A stretch of 41,285 nucleotides of DNA from CAZSDP01 sp964605665 (lineage in GTDB: Bacteria; Planctomycetota; UBA8108; UBA1146). Numbering within the stretch: the first letter of the stretch is position 1; the number at the start of each line of letters is the position of its first letter. Positions 1 to 8,472 of this stretch are shown in pieces. The translations under genes were made by a program, and so were the position numbers. The notes beneath the pieces were generated by a model that was not told where the DNA came from, did no database searches, and saw only the letters and a program-made list of their open reading frames with translations. The stretch spans positions 1 to 41,285 of the forward strand of contig CAZSDP010000032.1 in NCBI GenBank assembly GCA_964605665.1, given 5' to 3'.

Positions 1-59
1 TGTTGGTTAGGGGCCCGTGTTGGTTAGGGGCCCGTGTTGGTTAGGGGCCCGTGTTGGTT
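1..59. repeat. 17-bp tandem repeat at the window edge
   Basis: Three perfect copies of TGTTGGTTAGGGGCCCG lie at 1-17, 18-34 and 35-51, followed by the first eight bases of a fourth copy (52-59) that then diverges. The array runs off the left edge, so the copy number is unknown. The unit is not a multiple of three and no protein was recognised over it. The rest of the upstream stretch (60-328) holds a small CCCCG/CGGGG dyad with a T6 loop (135-150) and the putative tig promoter; I see no gene there. Confidence 0.9.
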
Positions 60-177
60 CGAAGCCCTCTGCTTCAGAGTCAGGGTGGGGAATCGAGAGA
101 AAACTCGGCCTCAGAAGTTCTTCTCGACTTTGCGCCCCGTTTTTTCGGGGATAAGAGAGCCTTTCGCAGGCTCCGCG

Positions 178-206
178 TTGACACACATGCTTATCTGGCC
201 TAGGGT
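178..206 (+). promoter_or_regulatory. putative sigma70-type promoter of tig
   Basis: A perfect -35 hexamer TTGACA (178-183) is followed after 17 bp by TAGGGT (201-206), which matches three of six bases of the -10 consensus. It points at tig and would give a leader of about 115 nt. The -10 match is weak, so this is a candidate only. Confidence 0.45.
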
Positions 207-328
207 TACGACCGAAATAGGTCGCGTCTCCCGCACTGCATTTTCGATCTGTGGCCCAGGCTGAGGTTTCACCGACCGATACATCCGGCATCGAGTGAAT
301 GAGCCGGGCCGAGGAACGAAGGAGCTCC

Positions 329-1711
329 ATGTCCGAAGATACCCAGCCGACCGCTGAAACCCCCGAGACTGTCGATGTTGTGGTCGAGGTGGTCGATGAA
401 GGTCCTTGCCGGAAACGGCTCAAAGTAGAAGTGACGTCGGAACGAGTCACCGAAGAACTCGATTCGAACTATCAGCAACTTCGCAACACGGTTCAAATTC
501 CCGGTTTCCGCAAGGGGAAGGTACCGCTTTCGATCCTCAAGGGCCGTTTTGGCTCGAAGATCGAGGCCGATGTTCAGGAGGAGATGATCTCCTCCACCTT
601 CTTCGAAGAGATCGAGAAGCGAGAATTGAAAGTTCTCGGGCAACCATCCTTTGAAAACATCGAATTCGCCGCTGGAGACCCGCTCACCTACGAGGCCTCC
701 ATCGAAGTGGCGCCGGAGTTCGAATTGCCCGAATACAAGGGCCTGGAGGTCGATGCCGAGCCATTCGGAGTCGAGGCGAGCGAGATCCAATCAGAGGTGG
801 ATGCCCTTCTGGAGCGGCATGGCACGCTTGAGCCTATTGCCACCGGAGAGCAGAAAAACGACGATTTAGCGGCGTGCAACGTCGAATTGGTCGACGAAGA
901 GGGGAACACCGTTTTCGAGCGTTCAGAGGTCTATCTGAAGATCGGCCTCGACCGCGTCGATAACATGGATGTGCCGGGACTTGGCGAGAAGCTCCTCGAG
1001 GCGAGTGCCGAGGAGTCGTTCGAGTTTCCGCTCGAGGCGCCCGAAGATTTCCCCCTCGAGAATTTGCGGGGGAAGTCGACCACCTTGAAGGTGGTATTCC
1101 TCGAGGCGAAGCGGCTGGTCACTCCAACCATCGATGACGAGCTGTTGGAGAAATTGGGCGCAGAGAGTGAAGAGGCGCTTCGATCAGAGATCGAAAAGTC
1201 TCTCGAAATGCGTCGCCGCCTCACCGAGGAGCACCGCCAAGAGGAGATCCTCGTGGAGCAGGTGGTTTCGAGTGTGGAATTTGACTTTCCACCCTCGATT
1301 CTCGAGCGTCGCCAAGAAGAAGTCGCCATGGGGCGTCGTTTTCAAATGATGCGGGAAGGTAAATCTCAAGAAGAGGTCGAGGCTGAAATGGCTGGAACCG
1401 AAGAGGAGATTGCCCAGGCCGCACGAGAAGAATTGAAGCAAATTTTCGTTCTCGATGGGATCGCCGAAAAGGAAATGGTGCTCGTTACCGAGGATGAGAT
1501 AGCGAAGAGGATCACCGCGATCGCCATGTCTTCGCAGCGAGATCCCCAAGAGGTGTTCGAGGAATACCGCAAGGGTGGAATGCTCGAGGAGTTACGGGGC
1601 GGCATGAGGCGCGAAAAAGCGCGCGAGGTGATCCGAAAGAAAGCAAAGGTCAACAAGCCCGATGGGGCGGAGGAGGCTGATTCCTCCGAGCCCGAAGGGA
1701 AAGAAGAGTAG
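329..1711 (+). CDS. tig: trigger factor (ribosome-associated chaperone)
   Basis: Trigger factor binds the ribosome near the exit tunnel and shields nascent chains. The protein is 460 aa, close to the usual 430-480. Residues 59-66 read GFRKGKVP, the ribosome-docking signature of the N-terminal domain. The central PPIase (FKBP-like) region is recognisable but divergent: the usual PGFEDG segment is replaced by VPGLGEKL, so isomerase activity is doubtful. A long helical, Glu/Arg-rich C-terminal arm follows. An in-frame ATG at 299 exists, but the ATG at 329 has AAGGAG (319-324) at good spacing and is preferred. It is first in a same-strand tig-clpP-clpX cluster, a very common bacterial order. Confidence 0.96.
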   Translation: MSEDTQPTAETPETVDVVVEVVDEGPCRKRLKVEVTSERVTEELDSNYQQLRNTVQIPGFRKGKVPLSILKGRFGSKIEADVQEEMISSTFFEEIEKRELKVLGQPSFENIEFAAGDPLTYEASIEVAPEFELPEYKGLEVDAEPFGVEASEIQSEVDALLERHGTLEPIATGEQKNDDLAACNVELVDEEGNTVFERSEVYLKIGLDRVDNMDVPGLGEKLLEASAEESFEFPLEAPEDFPLENLRGKSTTLKVVFLEAKRLVTPTIDDELLEKLGAESEEALRSEIEKSLEMRRRLTEEHRQEEILVEQVVSSVEFDFPPSILERRQEEVAMGRRFQMMREGKSQEEVEAEMAGTEEEIAQAAREELKQIFVLDGIAEKEMVLVTEDEIAKRITAIAMSSQRDPQEVFEEYRKGGMLEELRGGMRREKAREVIRKKAKVNKPDGAEEADSSEPEGKEE

Positions 1712-1784
1712 GTCATCGCTCATCGCCTTGCGTCGGCGGGGAGCCAGACTACTCAGGTTCTCTCAGAGACACAGCAGGAGCAGC

Positions 1785-2432
1785 ATGGACAGGATCCGGG
1801 GAATGGAAGATATCCAGGAGATTGAGGACAACCTCGTCCCATTCGTGATCGAGCGCACTGGACGCGGCGAGCGTTCCTACGACATTTTCTCGCGCTTGCT
1901 CAAGGACCGGATCATCTTCATCGGGGATGCGATTCACGATCACACGGCCAATTTGGTCATTGCGCAGCTACTCTTCTTGGTTTCCGACAATCGAAACCAA
2001 GACATCAACATTTACGTGAACTCCCCTGGGGGGTCGGTGACCGCAGGTTTGGCGATCTACGACACGATGCAATTCGTGCAGTGTGACATCGCCACATTCT
2101 GCGTCGGACAGGCATCCTCGATGGGAGCGGTACTCCTCTCAGCGGGAACCGAAGGTAAGCGATTTGCGCTACCCCATTCTCGGATCATGATCCATCAACC
2201 GTGGGGAGGCGCCCAAGGCACTGCAAAAGACATCGAGATTCAAGCTGAAGAAATTCAGAGAAACAAAGAGGTGCTTTGCAAGATTCTCGGTCAACACTCC
2301 GGAAAATCCGCGGATCAGATCGAAGCAGACTCCCACTGGGACTTCTTCATGTCTGCGGACGAGGCACGAGAATACGGCCTTGTTGATCAAGTGATCGAAA
2401 ACATCGCCCCAGCCGGTACCTCTAAAGGCTAG
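1785..2432 (+). CDS. clpP: ATP-dependent Clp protease proteolytic subunit
   Basis: ClpP is the serine peptidase that forms a double heptameric barrel and degrades substrates fed by ClpX or ClpA. The 215-aa protein has the full catalytic triad: Ser112 in GQASSMGA, His137 in RIMIHQPWGG and Asp186 in SHWDFFMSADEA. The conserved NSPGGSV segment is at about 79-85. The reading frame is open further upstream, but the ATG at 1785 has CAGGAG just before it and leaves a normal short N-terminal propeptide. The gene is 73 bp downstream of tig and 70 bp upstream of clpX, consistent with one operon. Confidence 0.97.
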   Translation: MDRIRGMEDIQEIEDNLVPFVIERTGRGERSYDIFSRLLKDRIIFIGDAIHDHTANLVIAQLLFLVSDNRNQDINIYVNSPGGSVTAGLAIYDTMQFVQCDIATFCVGQASSMGAVLLSAGTEGKRFALPHSRIMIHQPWGGAQGTAKDIEIQAEEIQRNKEVLCKILGQHSGKSADQIEADSHWDFFMSADEAREYGLVDQVIENIAPAGTSKG

Positions 2433-2502
2433 GCGATCAGAGGCTCATCGAGGGCCAAAGCGATTGCTGAGGTGAGCGCTTCGCGCAGACTGGAGGCAGA
2501 CA

Positions 2503-3885
2503 GTGACCGGCAACCAGAGAGGGAATGGGGGACGCCGACAACGTGTCGAGCGTTGCGTCTTCTGCGGCAAGAGTGCCCACGATGTGGAGCGACTCATCGC
2601 CGGTCCGCCGGGAATCTACATCTGCAACGAGTGCATAGAGCTTTGTTATTCGATTATCACAGAAGATGAGACGCGCCGGGCTGGTGAACAGTCCGGCGCT
2701 TCTGCTCTTCCCACCGAGATTCCTTCTCCCCGAAAAATCTACGACGCGCTCAATCGATACGTGATTGGCCAGGATCCAGCAAAGCGCGCCCTCTCCGTGG
2801 CAGTGCACCTGCACTATCGCCGGTTGCAACATCAGGAGCAGGTGGAACAAGACGGGGTGGAGATCGACAAGTCGAATATTCTTCTCGTCGGTCCCACAGG
2901 TTCAGGAAAGACCTTGCTGGCGCGAACCCTCGCCAAGTATCTCGACGTGCCCTTTGCGATCGGCGATGCGACGACGCTCACCGAAGCGGGATATGTCGGA
3001 GAAGACGTGGAAAATCTGCTCCTGAAGCTGCTCATGGCTGCAGACTTCGATGTATCGCGCGCCGAGTTGGGCATCGTTTTCATCGATGAGATCGATAAGA
3101 TCGGCAAAGCGACCCAAAACGTATCGATCACTCGCGATGTCTCAGGCGAGGGTGTGCAACAGGCGCTTCTGAAAATGCTCGAAGGGACAATTGCGAACAT
3201 TCCTCCCCAGGGCGGTCGTAAGCATCCCGAGCAGCAATTCATCCAAATGAACACGAAGAACATCCTCTTCATCTGCGGCGGGGCCTTCAACGGACTCGAG
3301 GACATCATCGCGGAACGACTGAATCAGAAGCGTGTCGGTTTTCGTACCGATGCCGAAGAAGTCGAGAAGACATTCGATCCCGATGACTTGGTCGCCCGAG
3401 CGGAGCTGCTCCAAAATGTCGAAGTCGGCGATTTGATGAAGTACGGGATGATTCCAGAGTTCATCGGCAGGTTGCCGGTGGTCACTTCTCTCGGGCCTCT
3501 GACCGATGAGGAGATGGTGCAGATCCTCACCGAGCCGAAGAACGCTCTGGTTCGCCAGTATCAAGAGTTCTTCAAGATGGATGAGAAGCAGCTCGAGTTT
3601 ACCGACAGCGCTCTCCTGCAAATTGCTCAGCGTGCCCGTAAGCGAGGGACCGGGGCTCGCGGTCTTCGCTCGATCATTGAAGCGTTGATGCGCGATGTTC
3701 TGTTCGAGCTTCCGGAAAAAAGCGACATACGTCAGTACGTGGTCACCGAGGAAATGGTTCGCCAGCACGACTTGCCCGCTTCGCAGCAGCGTGACGCAGA
3801 CCCAGCGAGCGCAGAAGAGAAACCGAGCAAGAAAAAGGCAAAGGTAAAGCCAAAGGCGAAGCCGAAACGAAAGAGCTCAGCTTAA
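2503..3885 (+). CDS. clpX: ATP-dependent Clp protease ATP-binding subunit ClpX
   Basis: ClpX is the AAA+ unfoldase that recognises substrates and threads them into ClpP. The N-terminal C4 zinc-binding domain uses Cys18, Cys21, Cys41 and Cys44 (CX2C-X19-CX2C). Walker A GPTGSGKT is at 130-137, the pore-loop motif GYVGEDV follows, and Walker B is in IVFIDEIDK. At 460 aa it is somewhat longer than usual (about 420) because of a Lys/Pro/Ala-rich tail after residue 435. The start is GTG, with TGGAGG at 2491-2496. It is the last gene of the tig-clpP-clpX cluster and converges with murA. Confidence 0.97.
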   Translation: MTGNQRGNGGRRQRVERCVFCGKSAHDVERLIAGPPGIYICNECIELCYSIITEDETRRAGEQSGASALPTEIPSPRKIYDALNRYVIGQDPAKRALSVAVHLHYRRLQHQEQVEQDGVEIDKSNILLVGPTGSGKTLLARTLAKYLDVPFAIGDATTLTEAGYVGEDVENLLLKLLMAADFDVSRAELGIVFIDEIDKIGKATQNVSITRDVSGEGVQQALLKMLEGTIANIPPQGGRKHPEQQFIQMNTKNILFICGGAFNGLEDIIAERLNQKRVGFRTDAEEVEKTFDPDDLVARAELLQNVEVGDLMKYGMIPEFIGRLPVVTSLGPLTDEEMVQILTEPKNALVRQYQEFFKMDEKQLEFTDSALLQIAQRARKRGTGARGLRSIIEALMRDVLFELPEKSDIRQYVVTEEMVRQHDLPASQQRDADPASAEEKPSKKKAKVKPKAKPKRKSSA

Positions 3886-3979
3886 GTTCTTCTTCCGAAA
3901 CCACCGGGAGGGGTGCGAGCGCTCGTTCATTTCCAAAGAAGAGCACTGATCTCCCTCAGGCTTGAGCGCTTTACTGCGA

Positions 3980-3998
3980 GGTCGTTTGTCCTACGACC
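3980..3998 (+). terminator. weak hairpin after clpX
   Basis: GGTCGT (3980-3985) and ACGACC (3993-3998) form a 6-bp stem with a 7-nt loop, followed only by ATTTG. It could end the clpX transcript or be chance. A 10-bp palindrome CGAGCGCTCG (3916-3925) lies in the same gap. No gene is seen in 3886-4066. Confidence 0.25.
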
Positions 3999-4066
3999 AT
4001 TTGTGAGTCACGGTTGCAGAGTCGCCGCACCACCCATACTCCTCAAGTGCCCCTCGCTTTGATTCC

Positions 4067-5353
4067 TCAGGGCCCGTCGTGGGCACGCTCGATATCTGCT
4101 CCAAGGCGCGCGAGCTTCTTCTCCATGTTCACGTACCCGCGATCGAGATGGTAGATCCGGTGAACACGTGTTTGGCCTTCCGCCACAAGACCGGCCATCA
4201 CTAAGCTCGCACTCGCTCGCAGGTCGCTTGCCATCACATCTGCACCGGAGAGTCGAAGACCGCCTTCGATGATTGCCGTCGGCCCTTCTTTTCGGATGCG
4301 CGCTCCCAGCCGATTCAGTTCCGCAACATGCATAAATCGATCAGGGTAGACCTTCTCAGTGATGATGCTAATCCCCTGAGCTCTGGTCAGAACCCCCATC
4401 AGTTGCGCCTGTAAGTCGGTGGGAAAACCTGGATATGGAAGGGTGGCGACATCGACCGATCTCAGCTTGGGCACCCCTTGTACGGTGACGAAGTCCTCAC
4501 CGATTTCGTGGGGAACTCCCATTCGCTCCAAGACATCGAAGAGAGATCGGAGTTCAGGAGGGTTACATCCCTGAACGCGGATTTCTCCCCCGGCCAGCGC
4601 ACCGGTCAAGATGTAGGTGCCCGCTTCAATCCGATCGGGCGGCATGGTGAAGTCCGCTCCACCGAGCCGGTCTTGTCCTTCGATGCGAACTCGATGGGTG
4701 CCAGCTCCCTCTACCGGAACGCCGAGTGCCGTGAGGAAATTGGCGAGGCCTACGATCTCTGGCTCGCACGCAGCACCTTCGATGACGGTGACCCCCTCGG
4801 CGCGAGAAGCCGCCAGCATGACATTTGCGGTTCCGAGCACCGTCGACCCGAATGGTCCACTCAGGTAGATCGTCGATCCGATCAATCGGTCGCAGCGCGC
4901 CTCGATGTATCCATGCTCCAAACGGATTTCGGCATTGAGGGCTCGAAGTCCTTTGCGATGGAGATCCACGGGGCGATCCCCAATCGCGCAACCGCCGGGA
5001 AGCGATACGGTCGCTTGGCCATACCGAGCGAGCAATGGACCGAGGCAGCAGATGGAGGCACGCATCCGGCGAACGCTGTCATATGTCGCCTTCGTGCTCA
5101 AAGTTCGCGGAGAGGTGATACGGATCGTCATCCCGTCCGCATCGAAACCCGCCTGCGTTTCGACCTCGAGGCCGAGCTCAGTGAGAATCTTCAAAGTGGA
5201 GTGGATGTCGGAAAGAGGCGGGACGTTGCGAAGCGTTACCGGTTCTTCAGCAAGAATCGATGCGAAGAGAATCGGCAGAGAACCATTTTTGGAGCCGGAA
5301 ATCTCGACGGTACCCTCGAGAACCCTGCCGCCATGAATCACAAGTTGTTTCAA
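4067..5353 (-). CDS. murA: UDP-N-acetylglucosamine 1-carboxyvinyltransferase
   Basis: MurA transfers enolpyruvate from PEP to UDP-GlcNAc, the first committed step of peptidoglycan synthesis in the cytoplasm. The 428-aa protein has the family length. The N-terminal SGSKNGSLPILFA stretch contains Lys22 and Asn23, which contact substrate. The catalytic loop GGCAIGDRPVDLH carries Cys122, the residue targeted by fosfomycin, so this is the Cys rather than the Asp form. The start is TTG at 5353 with a GGGGA-type site upstream. It lies downstream of prmC on the same strand, 134 bp away, and converges with clpX. Confidence 0.96.
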   Translation of the reverse strand: MKQLVIHGGRVLEGTVEISGSKNGSLPILFASILAEEPVTLRNVPPLSDIHSTLKILTELGLEVETQAGFDADGMTIRITSPRTLSTKATYDSVRRMRASICCLGPLLARYGQATVSLPGGCAIGDRPVDLHRKGLRALNAEIRLEHGYIEARCDRLIGSTIYLSGPFGSTVLGTANVMLAASRAEGVTVIEGAACEPEIVGLANFLTALGVPVEGAGTHRVRIEGQDRLGGADFTMPPDRIEAGTYILTGALAGGEIRVQGCNPPELRSLFDVLERMGVPHEIGEDFVTVQGVPKLRSVDVATLPYPGFPTDLQAQLMGVLTRAQGISIITEKVYPDRFMHVAELNRLGARIRKEGPTAIIEGGLRLSGADVMASDLRASASLVMAGLVAEGQTRVHRIYHLDRGYVNMEKKLARLGADIERAHDGP

Positions 5354-5487
5354 GTGGAATCCCCATCCCCAAGTGCGTGACCTCCAATTCTAGGGAGGCA
5401 TCTTGAGTCTGCAAGGGAACGCTGGAGAACCTTGCTGAAGTGGGTGCAACTTGTGAGAGAGTGACAGGGGTATGTACAGAGAGTTCG

Positions 5488-6354
5488 TTACTCTTTACGA
5501 GTGAATGAGATCACCCGCTCGATATTGGCGAGATCGCGACGAACTTCCGATTCCCAGCCCTGTTCTCTCCCCAATGTCGAAATAGCGTCGGCTCCATCTT
5601 CAGGAAGTTCGATCAATAGCTTGCCCTCACACTGGAGAAGATCGGGAGACTCCGCGAGCAAGCGCCGGTAGAAGTTCAGGCCATCGAGCCCGGTGTGTTC
5701 GTAGAGAGCGATGGCGGGCTCGAACTGTCGGACAGATTGCTCCAGCCGGGGATCCCCATCGGCGATATAGGGCGGATTGCTGACGATCAGATCGTATTGG
5801 CCAAGGCTAGCCAACGGAGAGAGCAAATCTCCCTCGAAGAGCTGTATCCGTCCTTTGAGCTGGTGTTGCTCGACATTTCGTCTGGCGACGCGTAGTGCTG
5901 CCTCGGAAAGATCGACCGCATCGACTGTTGTTTCCGGCAATTGCTGGGCGAGCGCTAGTGCCAAGCACCCAGAACCGGTCCCGATGTCAGCGATCCGGGG
6001 AGAAGGTCTATTCTTGAGCAGCTCGATTCCCCAGTCGACGAGCAACTCACTTTCTGGGCGAGGAACCAGAACGTCAGAATTCACGGTGAGCGTTAGTCCG
6101 TAGAACTCCCACTCTTCCAACAGATAGGCGAGAGGAACTCCTCGCTCTCGTTCGGAAACGAGGGACTCCAAGCGACTGAGCGTCGAGGTCTCGAGTACCA
6201 ACTCGGGGGCTTGGCGAAGAAGATCTGAGCCATCCAATTCGAGAAGGTGACCGAGCAACCACCGCGCATCGAGATGCGCGGCGTCGGAGCCGGAAGCCTG
6301 AAGCCGCACCTCAGTTTGTCGAAGCCATTCAAGGGCCGACATCGACGGATTCAT
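5488..6354 (-). CDS. prmC: release factor glutamine methyltransferase
   Basis: PrmC (HemK) uses SAM to methylate the glutamine of the GGQ motif in peptide release factors, which boosts termination. The protein is 288 aa, the normal length. The SAM-binding motif ADIGTGSGC is at 122-130, and the diagnostic NPPY motif, which binds the target glutamine, is at 193-196 in IVSNPPYIADGD. The helical N-terminal domain covers about 1-85. The ATG at 6354 has a purine-rich GAGAGGGGG site just upstream. It follows prfA, its substrate gene, after 67 bp, the classic prfA-prmC order. Confidence 0.95.
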   Translation of the reverse strand: MNPSMSALEWLRQTEVRLQASGSDAAHLDARWLLGHLLELDGSDLLRQAPELVLETSTLSRLESLVSERERGVPLAYLLEEWEFYGLTLTVNSDVLVPRPESELLVDWGIELLKNRPSPRIADIGTGSGCLALALAQQLPETTVDAVDLSEAALRVARRNVEQHQLKGRIQLFEGDLLSPLASLGQYDLIVSNPPYIADGDPRLEQSVRQFEPAIALYEHTGLDGLNFYRRLLAESPDLLQCEGKLLIELPEDGADAISTLGREQGWESEVRRDLANIERVISFTRKE

Positions 6355-6421
6355 CGTCCCCCTCTCTTGGCAGGGTTGCTCGATAGGAGCATCGCGACTT
6401 GAAGGGACAGATCACGCTATG

Positions 6422-7534
6422 CTAGAGCCTCTGCACCCGTTCTTCCCGATCATGAGCTTCGAGCTGATCGAGAAGGTCATCAATTTCCCCGGCCATAAAG
6501 CGTTCGAGTCCGTGCACCGAGTGATTGATACGGTGATCTGTGATTCGATTTTGGGGGAAGTTGTAAGTGCGAATTCGGTCGCTTCGATCCCCCGAGCCGA
6601 TCAAGCTTCGCCGCAGGTCGGCCTCTTCTTTGTGCCGCTCTTGGTCTTGCTTTTCTTTGATACGACTGCGCAAGACCCGCATCGCTTTGGATTTGTTTTT
6701 GTGCTGAGACTTTTCATCCTGAATTGAGACCACCGTGCCCGTGGGGACGTGGGTAATTCGTACAGCACTCGCCGTTTTGTTGACCTTCTGCCCTCCCGGT
6801 CCAGAGGCGCAGAAAGTCTCAATTCTCAGATCTTTGTCAGCGATGTCGACTTCGGCCTCTTCAACTTCTGGCATGACCGCAACCGTGACCGCGGAGGTGT
6901 GGATTCTTCCTTGCGTTTCAGTGGTCGGAACCCTCTGGACGCGGTGACCCCCCGATTCGAAGCAGAGTCGGCCAAAAGCTCCCTTACCCTTCACGCCAAA
7001 AATGATCTCCTTGTAGCCACCGAGATCGGTTTCGTTCGCTTCCAAGACCTCAATCTTGAAGCGACGTTTCTCGCAATAGAATGAGTACATCTTGAAGAGA
7101 TCTGCCGCGAAGAGTGCTGCCTCATCGCCGCCAGCTCCGGCACGGATCTCGAAGATCGCATCGTCTGCGCCCTCGACTTGCTGATCGAGAATTCCGACCC
7201 GGATCGATTTCGCTGCCTGCCGCACCGCCTCTTCGAGAGGTTCGATTTCTGCGAGCGCGAGCTCCTTTAGGTCGGGGTCATCTCCTTCTTCCGCGAGTTC
7301 CTTCGCTTCGGAGAGATCCTGATTTTGTTTTTGGTAGTCACGGAATAGCCCCACCAACGTCGCTGTGGTTCCATGCTCCTTCAGAATTGCCTGGAACTTC
7401 ACCCGGTCGTTTTGAGTCTCGGGGTCGCCGATCAGCTCTTCCAGTTCGATGAAGCGCCTCTCGAGTTCTTTGAGCCGCTCGAGGAGCCCACCTAGGATGG
7501 GGGCGGTGAGGAAACTCTGTTCATGATCGGACAT
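6422..7534 (-). CDS. prfA: peptide chain release factor 1
   Basis: RF1 recognises UAA and UAG stop codons and triggers peptide release. The protein is 370 aa. GPGGQ at 245-249 carries the catalytic GGQ. The codon-recognition tripeptide is Pro-Thr-Thr at 203-205 in RVQRVPTTETQGR, fitting the PxT signature of RF1 rather than the SPF of RF2. The start has CAGGAG at 7 nt. It lies downstream of rpmE but is separated from it by a strong terminator, so it probably has its own promoter or depends on read-through. Confidence 0.96.
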   Translation of the reverse strand: MSDHEQSFLTAPILGGLLERLKELERRFIELEELIGDPETQNDRVKFQAILKEHGTTATLVGLFRDYQKQNQDLSEAKELAEEGDDPDLKELALAEIEPLEEAVRQAAKSIRVGILDQQVEGADDAIFEIRAGAGGDEAALFAADLFKMYSFYCEKRRFKIEVLEANETDLGGYKEIIFGVKGKGAFGRLCFESGGHRVQRVPTTETQGRIHTSAVTVAVMPEVEEAEVDIADKDLRIETFCASGPGGQKVNKTASAVRITHVPTGTVVSIQDEKSQHKNKSKAMRVLRSRIKEKQDQERHKEEADLRRSLIGSGDRSDRIRTYNFPQNRITDHRINHSVHGLERFMAGEIDDLLDQLEAHDREERVQRL

Positions 7535-7618
7535 TCAGCATCTCCTGAGGGAAGATGGAAACCACGGGAAACTGCTCGGAGTTCAACGAGCTACCCACGT
7601 CTTCTAAACCCTGGCACG

Positions 7619-7666
7619 AAAAAACACGGGCCGGGAGGATCAACGAAGAATCCTCTCGACCCGTGT
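7619..7666 (-). terminator. Rho-independent terminator after rpmE
   Basis: A 17-bp stem forms between 7624-7640 and 7650-7666, with one C-A mismatch, one G-U pair and a 9-nt loop. Read on the minus strand it runs directly into TTTTTT (complement of 7619-7624). It sits 15 bp past the rpmE stop. The plus-strand side lacks a T-tract, so it serves the minus strand. It separates rpmE from prfA. Confidence 0.9.
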
Positions 7667-7680
7667 TCCAGGAAAAAACG

Positions 7681-8256
7681 CTAAGCGTCTTCGGCGGGCT
7701 TGTCCTCGGCTGCCGGCTTTTCTTCTGTAGCAGCTTCTGCCGCCGGGGCACTTTCCGGTGCAGCTTCCGCTGCTGGTGCACTCTCTTCTTTGGTCGCTTC
7801 TGCAGGAGCTTCCGCCTTTTCAGCTTCTTTGGCTTCTTGCTCGGCAGCAGCCTTCGCTTCTTCTTCAGCCTTCTTCGCGGACTCGATCTCGGCGTACTTC
7901 GCCTTCTTATCTTCGAGGATCTTGGCTCGACGCTCCGCGCTCTTCTTTTTCTTGTCGAGGGCCTTTTGCTTCTTCTTGGCCTCTTGGTCTTCGAGCTGCT
8001 TACGCTGCTCTTCTCGCTGCTTCTCGGCACCGGTCAACACGCTGCCGATAGAGTCTTCTTTCCAGGCAAAGCGCTGCTGGAACTTCTCGACTCGACCCGC
8101 CGCATCCACAAACTTTTGCTTGCCGGTGTAGAAGGGGTGGCAGACCGAACAGATCTCGACTTTGAGTTCTTTGACGGTCGCTCGGGTCTCGAAGCTATTC
8201 CCACAACCGCAAGTCACGGTGCAGGTGATGTATTCAGGGTGAATGTCGGCCTTCAT
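7681..8256 (-). CDS. rpmE: 50S ribosomal protein L31 with long C-terminal tail
   Basis: The N-terminal 65 residues are a clear L31 of the zinc-binding (C+) type: MKADIHPEY start, Cys16, Cys18, Cys36 and Cys39, and the CHPFYTGKQKF and GRVEKF motifs. L31 bridges the ribosomal subunits. The usual protein is about 70 aa; this one is 191 aa because of a tail of about 125 residues, first Lys/Glu/Arg-rich and probably coiled coil, then Ala/Glu/Pro-rich with ESAPAAEAA occurring twice. The frame opens at a GTG at 8265, but the ATG at 8256 matches the family N-terminus and has AGGAAG at 8 nt. It leads the rpmE, prfA, prmC, murA block. Confidence 0.94.
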   Translation of the reverse strand: MKADIHPEYITCTVTCGCGNSFETRATVKELKVEICSVCHPFYTGKQKFVDAAGRVEKFQQRFAWKEDSIGSVLTGAEKQREEQRKQLEDQEAKKKQKALDKKKKSAERRAKILEDKKAKYAEIESAKKAEEEAKAAAEQEAKEAEKAEAPAEATKEESAPAAEAAPESAPAAEAATEEKPAAEDKPAEDA

Positions 8257-8472
8257 CGGGCGCACTTCCTATTCATTCCGTTGCTGAGACTTCGCCGAAC
8301 TCACCCCGTGCCGAAAGATCGGAACTCCGAGGCGGCAATCAGCCGAGAGCTTCGGCAGAATAGCAACACAAGGGCAATCTTGAGCCCCGGATCGTAGCGG
8401 TGGCCACTCCAGTGATCAACCGGATCCGGGAGGTCAAAAAGCCGGGATCTGGCCCAGAAAGGACCTCAAAGC

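Noticed and set aside
50..66. tRNA-like GGTTCGAAGCC resembling a T-arm
   Set aside because: The flanks do not form a five-base T stem, an acceptor stem or an anticodon arm, and the start of the motif is simply the end of the 17-bp repeat.
4478..5380. 300-codon open frame on the plus strand
   Set aside because: It is antisense to murA, whose motifs are unambiguous.
7555..8397. 280-codon open frame on the plus strand
   Set aside because: It lies antisense to rpmE and is Ser/Phe/Leu-rich only because it mirrors the Lys/Glu tail; rpmE is the recognised gene.
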